NCBI GenBank assembly: GCA_946406115.1
Contig: OX291547.1
Coordinates: 12,095,001 to 12,159,000 of the forward strand
Reading direction: 5' to 3'
From: Apoda limacodes
Taxonomy: Eukaryota; Arthropoda; Insecta; Lepidoptera; Limacodidae
Length of the DNA: 64,000 bases
Shown piece by piece: positions 56,105 to 64,000 of the stretch. The notes beneath the pieces are model-generated. The model worked only from the letters and a program-made list of their open reading frames with translations. It was not told the origin of the DNA and searched no databases. A program made the translations under genes and the position numbers. Numbering within the stretch: the stretch's first letter is position 1; every line of letters starts with the position of its first letter.

Positions 56105-58109
56105 ACATTTGAGTGACGAATTTCTTTTTCCGTACACTAGAAACATCTATCTATACTCGTATCAAAATTTTATACTATCATCAACATAAAAGGCATTTCA
56201 CCAGTTTCAAATTAACACCAATAAATTTTTTTGAACAAAAGTTTAAGTTTTAGATTCACTACATTAATATGGGACCAATTCGCACCTCCTCCTTTTTTTG
56301 AAGTCTATTAAAAACGGGATTAAACGCGTCGTTATTTGGCAAAATACATCTTTCCCGACGTTTTGGCTGGGTTCCACTAGCCTTGGTCACGGGTAAACTG
56401 GCGGTGCGCGGTGTCTTCGCCTTAGAGTGGAGGCATCCTGTTGAACTGCCCTCACTTCGTCTTAATCTTATACTTGTCATAATCACTACACACAACACTA
56501 ACGGTGCGTTCGTTGGTGATGCACGAGAGCTGTATTTTTCTTTTTATGACTAAAATCCATGCAGGCGACAGTTTGTATCTATCCTCACGATTGAAGTTCT
56601 TATGCTTTTTTATTTCAATCGCTTCGCGTACCAATCTACGGTAATATTGGCGATTGGTGGACAAAACCTTAGGCTGATGGAGCTCAATCCAGTGGCATAA
56701 ATTTGCATATTTCTAGTTATAGTCAGAATTCTATAATACTTCGATTTCCTTTATTGCTGCCGGAATAAATCCAAAAAAAACCTTAGCTCGACTTATTAAA
56801 TGAGTTTACTTTATAGCAAACACAAGAGCATACTGGAGCAAACCTTATTTAGTAATAATACAAGTAGTTTTGCACTGCTGCTTAACTTAACCCCATGCAG
56901 AGCCAGCTTTCAAATATAAACCATCAATTATAGTAGTTTATTCATATATGAGCTTCATGCCACAGAATGATAAGACACATACATCGAAAAAAAAATATTA
57001 AGATTAATACCATTACCTATCCAAAAAAAAATTTGCCCATATCCATACCTGATCATTGTGTCTTAGTACCTATTTTCACTATATTAAATGCATCAAAAAA
57101 TATGAATCGAAATGATTTTTATGAGTTACAGATATTACAGTTTATTATTCTGATTGCGAAGATATTTACAAGGAATATATAATTTTTATCTGCGAGCTGA
57201 AATAACCGACTCCAAATTAAACTAAGCTAAGAGCACTCTTAATTTGCTAACACAAATTGAAGATTCGGAGAGAGATGAAGTAGCGGCTTAGTTTTACTAC
57301 TAACACTAGAAATACTACTTATCTTTCTTATTTTGAGCCTGCTTTGTACTTACATATAAAGGGAAATTAAATTTTTAACATTACATAATTTTATAACTTT
57401 TATTTTATAAAGTAGTTATAATTATAAAGGGTACCAAATATTTTTCAATCGAGTAACTAGAATTTCTTGACGGATTTTCCTTGGTAGAATTCAACATTAT
57501 TAGGTGTTTGGTCCAAAAAATAGTATACAATGTGTTATAATATATCATTGATACAATAGTTTAGACGATTGAAAATGTTTTTAAAAAACCTTATTTGAAT
57601 AAAAGTATTTTGACTATTGACTTTTATGGCCTCCAATATTAAATAGTATATTGTTAACGAAGGGACTAAAATGACCCATAAGCAAAAGCGAGGGATGCTT
57701 TAGAGTTAAGTATAAATGGGTTTAAGTCCCGAGGTAAACACACTGCTTTTCACTTTGAGTGCTTGCATATAAAATAAATAGGTAAAAATTAAAAACCGGT
57801 ACATTTTATGAACATTTTAAAGACAAACTCTAGCAAGAAAGATTTTGAATATTCAACTTTATCGGTGTTGTTTGTATACCTAAATGAATAACATCTTTAT
57901 ATTCACTTAGTGATATTCTTAAATAAATTCTCACGTTTATCTACAGTAAAATTGCGGCTATAGTAATTATTTTTAGTTTATACTACTTGACAAAGGCTTT
58001 GACGCATACATCCAATTTAATGATTACCAAGGAATACCAGTCCAGCAGTAGGTCGCTCTCAGTTCTATTTTTAAGAGTTAGTTAAAATAAAAGAAATATG
58101 TTTTTTTTA
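56105..58109. other. AT-rich spacer
   Basis: No gene recognised. The short GC-richer block at 56330-56470 (GGCAAAATACATCTTTCCCG, TTGGCTGGGTTCCACTAGCC) is open on the minus strand for 79 codons, but I cannot identify it. Confidence 0.4.
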
Positions 58110-59840
58110 ATTTATTTATTTAGAGGAGGAGTAAAGAAATGAGACGGTAGTGTGTAAAGGATGTAGGTTTTGCGTTTTTAGGAAGTGGAATAAAGAATGC
58201 CTTCTTCCAGGCAGTCGGAAATGAGTTTGTGACCAGAGAGTAATTTAAAATTTGTGTAAGTATTGGCAACACCTCATCAAGGAATAAGAAGAGCATTATA
58301 AAACAGATATCGTCAGAACCAGTAGCTTCGGAGAAAATGTAGAGTATGATTTCTTAACGTCACACGTAAAAATAGAGTTTGAAAGAGTTGCAATCGTGTC
58401 TTGGTATATTTTGAAAATGAGATAAAGGTTTTGATTTCATTTAATCTTCTAGGACAACAGGAGGCGTTGAAAAATGTTTATTAAGAGCATTCAAATCAGC
58501 ATCATTCCGAGAAGTAACAACTGGAGAAATACCAATCCCAATCTTTTTCAAAAACTTCCAAACCTGTGAAGGGCTATATTTTTCAAGAGAATCGTGAATC
58601 TCATACTGTAGTCCTTGGAGAAAACCTTGGCAGGGGAGCTCATTCCACAACCCAAGCGTTCGCCATTTCGGTTCTAAAGTGTGAGAATGTATTTGCGACT
58701 TGTAAAGCAGCAACCTCTGCCCCGACGTAAAGTACTGCTTCGCTCTGCTGAGTACACCAAGTTTTTTTGACGCCAGCTTCACCTTGTCCTGCAGATGATC
58801 TCGGAACTGAGCATCGCTAGAGATGTCAACACCAAGGATCCCAATGCTCTTGGAGATGGAGAGGGGAGTGTTCTGGAATTGTGGGACTACAGTGAATGGG
58901 GTTTTCTTAGCGGTGAACGCGCAGACTTGTGTCTTTGTATGGTTGAATCGGACCAAGTTTTCCCGTCCCCAGTCAGAACCTTGGACAGAGTGATCTCGAT
59001 TTGAGACACAAATTCTTTACGTTTTTCCTCCAGAGCGGAAGTCGAAATTTAAAGGCAAAATAAATTAAATCGTGGCACGAGAAAGGTGCATCAAGTTGTC
59101 CATGTGTTACTTCTTTATTTGGATTGGAAACAATCATAAAATCAGGTAGTGATGTTGTGCAGTTAGGTAAGTGGTGGGTTGCTGAAAGACGCAATAAGTT
59201 AAGATTAAGTAAGAAAATAATAAACGCGAGTTTAGAAGAACGGTTATCATTTTTTAGGAGATAGGTCTTAAAATTACCAAGAATAATCGTATCATGATAG
59301 GAAGGGCAGAGATTTAAGGGTAGGTTGAAAATATTCAAAATAATCTATGTGAAGAGAAGGACTATATTAAACACCGAGTAGAAGGTTAGTATGATGAAAA
59401 CAGATTTCAAGAAATAGGTGTTCTTTAGAGTAAGAATACTCGCTTGGTAAATGTTTTTATAATTTGAAGGGTATATCACAACGAAGATATATAGCTACTC
59501 CACCACCACCTTTCCCAGTTCTATCATTTCGGATGAGATGAAAACCAGGTAACCTAAATTGAGTAGAAGGTAAAGAGAGCTTAAGAAAAAAATACTGGAT
59601 AAGAATACAATCTACACATTGTTCATTAAAAGATGCCAGAAGATCAGAATAGCGAGCCGGAATACTTTGCGCGTTAATGTGAACTATGCGTTTGTGATTT
59701 TTGAAAGCATGAAAAATAGCATTCAAATGCTCACTGAGGTTAAAGCAGCACGTTCAATCACTATCAGCATCAAAGAAATTTTTAGATTCAGAAGAGCAAA
59801 AAAAAGAAGGAATCATTTAGGGCAAATGATGAAACCATAC
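58110..59840 (-). mobile_element. LINE C with a LINE B segment inside it
   Basis: Minus-strand order: endonuclease N-terminal half at 59726-59457 (IVHINAQSIPARYSDLLASF, FRLPGFHLIRNDRTGKGGGG VAIYL block); endonuclease C-terminal half at 59338-59036 (decayed GNFKTYLLKNDNRSSKL, VSNPNKEVTHGQLDAPFSCH, DLIYFAFKFRLP); the LINE B insert; the linker SLEKYSPSQVWKFLKKIGIG (58603-58545) and ALNKHFSTP; and the RT start at 58330-58125 (EATGSDD, NSFPTAWKKAFFIPLPKNAK, HYRLIS). It ends there without the RT core. Confidence 0.75.
58604..59035 (-). mobile_element. LINE B segment embedded in LINE C
   Basis: Minus-strand frames read a decayed KRKEFVSQIEITLSKV, then MVRFNHTKTQVCAFTAKKTP, SIGILGVDISSDAQFRDHLQ and DKVKLASKKLGVLSRAKQYF, then LLYKSQI. 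After an internal deletion of most of the C-terminal region they resume at LWNELPCQGFLQGLQYE and break into LINE C. There is no poly-A tail, so this is not an ordinary LINE insertion. Confidence 0.75.
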
Positions 59841-60195
59841 AGTGTATGTATAAGAATCAAAATAATAAAAATACTCATATAATATAAATAAATAAATAAT
59901 CGAACTATAATACAGATACGTATATACACCGGGTTCTTACAATAAACTTTTATGAATATTTATAACCCTAAGCCTTAAATAAGGCAGAGAGAAAAAACCT
60001 TATATCTAATAAATAAAGTAATGTTACAATCAATTATTTTATAAGAAGTAAGTACCAAGCAGGTATTTAAAATTCGCTGCAGGCACAAAATCAGTCAGAT
60101 TACAGGACACTATAAGGCAAACATATTCAAAAAGATAAAAAATTACTTATATAAAATAAGAATATTTTTAAGAATATATAAAGAAGCTTTTTGCC

Positions 60196-60480
60196 GGCCA
60201 AGTTCGAGTCTGGCTCGCGCACCGAGGGTTTCGTACAATTTTATTATATGTAGATAGTTTTTCCATCATGAGATTAAGTCTCACAGGCTTATGAAACTTT
60301 TTTGCATTTTTCCTTTATTTGTGATGCAACATAGCAATGCAGCTTTTAGCATAATTTCATGATTTTAGGTCAACGGGAAGTATCCCATAGGTATTTTATT
60401 TGTGTCACAATAAGCGATGAAAAATATCGTATTTTAGGCATATTTTTTTATTACATTAACTTATGTAAGAATCACTGATT
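60196..60480 (+). repeat. SINE-like repeat, divergent subfamily
   Basis: GCCGGCCAAGTTCGAGTCTG, CTCGCGCACCGAGGGTTTCG and CATCATGAGATTAAGTCTCA match 26708-26990. Confidence 0.65.
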
Positions 60481-60840
60481 CATGAAGTGATTTAAACCAT
60501 ATTAATTAAGTCAACGTATACGTAAAGTTATTTATAAAATTCTTCTAATATTTAAAGGAGGTTAAAACCTCGACCAAAAGCACATAAGCTTTAATCCTTA
60601 TTAATAGAAAAAATGCTTGAGTGTCATTTTTTTTTTAAATATTTGCTATAGTTCAAGTTAAACTAGTCGACTTTCATATATGAGTGTGATAATAACAATA
60701 ATAATCAATAAATCTGAAAATTTTTCAGGAAATCTATAGAAGTTTGTTTAGGGATTCTAAATTTATAGAAACTTGAAGATTTTAATTTTTTTTTATATTT
60801 TATTCTAAATAAATATACCATATTTATATATATTTTATAG

Positions 60841-61106
60841 ATGTAATTTTACACACACACATCTCCCTTTATACATACATAGTTAGTGTAAAATAATCGT
60901 AGGAAGTGCAAAATAATCGCAGGTAGTGCAAATAGTCGTAGGAAGTGCGGGAGTGTAACGTTAAATAAACGAAGTGAAAAGACTATCGGTAAATTACAAC
61001 CTTATCTTGAGTTCTCAAGAACTCAGGTAATCTCCAAGATCCAGGATCACAACTTTACCTTGAGTTCTCTGAATTCAGGTAATCTCTGGGGACACAACTT
61101 CAGTGG
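60841..61106 (+). repeat. Possible solo LTR
   Basis: TGTAATTTTACACACACACA could be the left LTR edge. Inside there are three 20-bp tandem units (AAAATAATCGTAGGAAGTGC type, 60891-60950) and then two units of about 55 bp (ACAACTTTACCTTGAGTTCT type, 60996-61092). After GACACAAC comes TTCAGTGGCGAGAATAAAGC, where TGGCGAG may be a primer-binding site. No gag/pol follows and the target duplication is unresolved. Confidence 0.3.
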
Positions 61107-62940
61107 CGAGAATAAAGCTCAGTACGTAGTGATTATTTCTTTCTTAACCTTACTGTGTGTCATTCCATATGTTTTGTAATTTCTATTTTAATAACTTATT
61201 TAGTTACCATTACGTAACTATAGCAGCGGGGGGAGTTTTACACTTAAAAGCTTGATTTTTTTATAATATTAAGTGACCGTAGGCTTTATTATTTGATATA
61301 AAATTTAACTTGATACTTCCACGTGTTTCTAAGAAAACCGCGTCGGAAAAACCATTATAGGATCCCTTTGTTGTCTGTGTGCCAATACATATTTACTTAA
61401 GTTCGGTGCGCGAGCCAGACTCTTACTAGATTTTTTTTTTTTAATTATTGAATTATAAATGCATTTAATCGGCGTTTTTGGGTCAACGAGAGTATTAAAA
61501 AGAAATTGACGTCTTACACTAGATTATTTAGCTAAACTTCAACTAGAATACATCTTAACCGATATAAAGGAAAGAAAACATTTTTTAATATCACTTGAGA
61601 ATCAGGTTCGTCTCGAAAAAGAATATTTCAGCGAATTTACAACTAAAATTGTAACAGGTTTAAAATTTTAATTATGTAACAAAAGTTAAGCATATGTGTA
61701 AGTAATTCCCACGCAACATTAACCACATTACAAGCTGTAATAGAATCTTTACAATGGGAGTGGGACTGGAATTTTGAACGTGACTGTACAGTAGTTTTCT
61801 AATTAGCTACTTTAAATGTTTAGCTGAAATGCCCCGAGTTGATATTTGAGTTGCATTAGTAATTTTCGTGCCTACCCCTGAAAGCTTACTAATATAAAAC
61901 CATTAAGGCTGCGTTCTACTTGAATGTAGTTTTCTGCTCGTTTTTAAAATCGATGGCACTGTCCAGTTGCAAGTTTCAGATTGGAAAAAATAACTTGGCT
62001 TTCTACATTCGTTAACTAGAAAATTACTGTATTTGTTTTAAGATATCTGTTAAAACATAGCGTAAAAAAACGGCCTCACCTCTCGTTTTTCTATTTTTTA
62101 TTCATAACTCCTCATCGACTAAGCGGGAACATAATTTATTTTATGAAATGTTAAGTTAGAAAAAAAAGCTAGAAAATGACTGTAATAGAATTTTTACATC
62201 CTATGTGATATAACTGTATTTGATTATTTACCACTTTTTACGCTAACCTATTCGCATATCTATAATATATTTTAGCTACTGAAAATGAGCTCTATTTGAG
62301 ATGAACATTGTCGATTTCAGCTTAACCCCCATAAAGCAAATGTATATGCGCGTTGGGGGCCCTCTTAACAAACTGTTTTTTATTAGATTTACAGGTTTTG
62401 GCTATAAAATTCCATAACGTTTCTAATCCAAAGCCATAATGAAAACAGTGTTATTAACAATCCAATAGAAAAAAAACTGTTTGTATCAACATTAGCACTC
62501 ATTCATAATTCATTCGCTTTGATCAAATAATTCAGAATATAGTAAATAGCAGCCGCATCGACAATGTCATACTTGTTTTTATTTTTTGTTTTTATTACGT
62601 TTACAATAATAACGTTTCAATAAATGCCGCGGTAGATTGCTGTATAGACTAGCGTATCGGACTTTTATTATAGACTTTTAAATGCGTAACAAGCGTGTCG
62701 AAATTATTCACTATGCGTATTAGTTACGCGTAGTGAAAATCCTACTTTTGTTTAGTTTCGCTATAGATTACACTTGAAATTACCATAAATACTATACCAA
62801 AACATTCTCTTGAAATACCCTATTATTATATTTTTGTATTTAAAATAATAACTTTATTGATTTCTAATATTTACATTATTATAGGCCGTCAAGAGATAAA
62901 TTGAAATTTATTATACCTAGATGTTATATGATAAGATGTA
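61107..62940. other. AT-rich spacer with a SINE head fragment
   Basis: At 61385-61440 there is TTCGGTGCGCGAGCCAGACT then a T-run, a minus-strand SINE head. No gene is visible. Confidence 0.45.
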
Positions 62941-62963
62941 TGTATATATATATATATATATAT
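62941..62963. repeat. (TA)n microsatellite
   Basis: About 11 TA dinucleotides. They precede AACGGCTCCAACGATTTTCA then TGAAATTTTGTATGCAGGGG (62964-63115), which I believe is a dispersed repeat but cannot name. Confidence 0.7.
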
Positions 62964-63469
62964 AAACGGCTCCAACGATTTTCATGAAATTTTGTATGCA
63001 GGGGGTTTCGGGGGCGATAAATTGATCTAGCTAGGTTTCATTTTCAGAAAACGTCGTTTTATCCGTGTTTTTAGGCAATGATAAACTACCAAATAAAAAA
63101 AATAATTTGCACACCCTGAACGGGTAGAATAAAATAATCATGTACATAAATATTGATAAACTTTAACAGCAACCAACCAACAGTGTCTATTCTACCTTTG
63201 ATGTTGTCTTTTTTTTTAATCTAACATATAAATTGTAATACATACCTACAAATTTTAAACAAGCAGTGATTGACGAACAGTTTATAAAGTATAATAAAAA
63301 TAATAAATAACAGTCATGGTTTAATATTCAACCAATTGGTAACAGCCAAAAGGGAGTTGAAGTCGCGCTCAAATTAAAAATATGTTATAAGCAAAAAAGC
63401 CATAGCCCTATCAAACGAAAATAATAAAGATTATTTGTATAACTATTTATCGACCTCTAGAATAGAAAT

Positions 63470-63660
63470 GATTAAAAAATTACTCATTTAGTAAAGGTAA
63501 AACTAGATGTCGCTAATAAATATACGTTCCTGGGCGCCACGCTCTTACATTGGTTCCTGGCTAGGCTGCTCGTAAATTGTGTAGTGGTATGGTATGGATC
63601 CCTCGTGCGTATTTCGGACTCAGACTTGCCCGTTTTTTTATTTGAATAAAGATTAGTTTT
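63470..63660 (-). repeat. Dispersed repeat with SINE-like head
   Basis: On the minus strand: AAAAAACGGGCAAGTCTGAG, then GAGGGATCCATACCATACCA, GCCAGGAACCAATGTAAGAG and TAGCGACATCTAGTTTTACC. The head resembles the CGGCCAAGTGCGAG family at low identity. The frame in it (60 codons) is not a gene. Confidence 0.4.
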
Positions 63661-63787
63661 ATTCACGTCTTAGTGGACTTCAGAATAAACATAGAATACC
63701 ATGAGTATTATTTATTCTGTTATAATCACTTTATTGTGTTTAGTTTTGTTTTTTGCCCTAATTGTAAACGACTGACAAGTAAATTTA

Positions 63788-63840
63788 TTAGTCTAGTCAA
63801 CAAGTGCTTTTTTGTTGATTGCACTTGTTGACTAGACTAA
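63788..63840. repeat. Perfect 20-bp inverted repeat
   Basis: TTAGTCTAGTCAACAAGTGC at 63788-63807 is the exact reverse complement of 63821-63840. The 13-nt loop is TTTTTTGTTGATT. Confidence 0.9.
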
Positions 63841-64000
63841 ATATGCCAGCGGCCGTCTTACAAGAAACCCGATAGACGTCGGTTTTATAGCATCGTTTTT
63901 TTTTTGCAATTACCTTCTAAGTAGATAGACTAAGCACGTCATGCAATTACATGCGCGAACAGTGGAACCGGTTTTATTTTACCACATAACTTTGCCAGCG

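Overview
This window looks like repeat-rich noncoding DNA from an insect nuclear genome, most likely a moth or butterfly. The evidence is strongly AT-rich sequence, no dense ORFs, several non-LTR retrotransposon families with recognisable reverse transcriptase or endonuclease, a decayed Helitron helicase, and many copies of a short interspersed repeat with the ends AACCGGCCAAGTGCGAGT and GGAACCCTAAAAA, a pattern I associate with Lepidoptera. I found no host gene that I can name. Two short open stretches (1549-1656 on the minus strand and 39865-40073 on the plus strand) could be exons but are unproven.

The most interesting content is a family of Polinton/Maverick-like elements reduced to a protein-primed-type family B DNA polymerase (PolB). 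One copy, 33978-37718, is delimited to the base: a 41-bp terminal inverted repeat starting 5'-AG, a perfect 6-bp target duplication AATATT, and a 50-bp subterminal tandem array at one end only. Its PolB pseudogene runs on the minus strand and stops at the degraded palm motif C. A second copy, 10070-15253, is a giant fold-back: arms of about 2.2 and 1.9 kb that look nearly identical, around a loop of about 1.07 kb that carries the rest of PolB. All three PolB 5' halves (two arms plus the separate copy) carry the same two in-frame stop codons and the same frame break, and both copies lack the same exonuclease aspartate. The family was therefore copied after its polymerase had already died.

Layout: 1-4.5 kb is AT-rich spacer with one SINE-like repeat. 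4.55-6.16 kb is a 5'-truncated Jockey-like LINE with a 12-bp target duplication. 6.3-9.9 kb holds LINE tails, a (TG)44 microsatellite and a SINE nested in a SINE. 10.07-15.25 kb is the PolB fold-back. 15.9-28.9 kb is a patchwork of fold-back elements, Helitron-like ends, RTE-type LINE fragments, MITEs and tandem duplications. 29-34 kb is mostly unique AT-rich sequence. 33.98-37.72 kb is the TSD-flanked PolB element. 38-45 kb is spacer with SINE fragments. 45.3-47.4 kb holds two abutting LINEs and a repeat with a 5S-rRNA-like segment. 48.9-53.2 kb contains a LINE endonuclease fragment and a Helitron with PIF1-type helicase and a CTAG terminus. 55-60 kb has a fold-back MITE and a LINE-in-LINE mosaic. 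60-64 kb has a SINE, a possible solo LTR and short palindromes.

Apart from the two candidate exons, every coding signal here belongs to a mobile element, and all of these are broken. Functional readings are by recognition of motifs only; no database search was possible.
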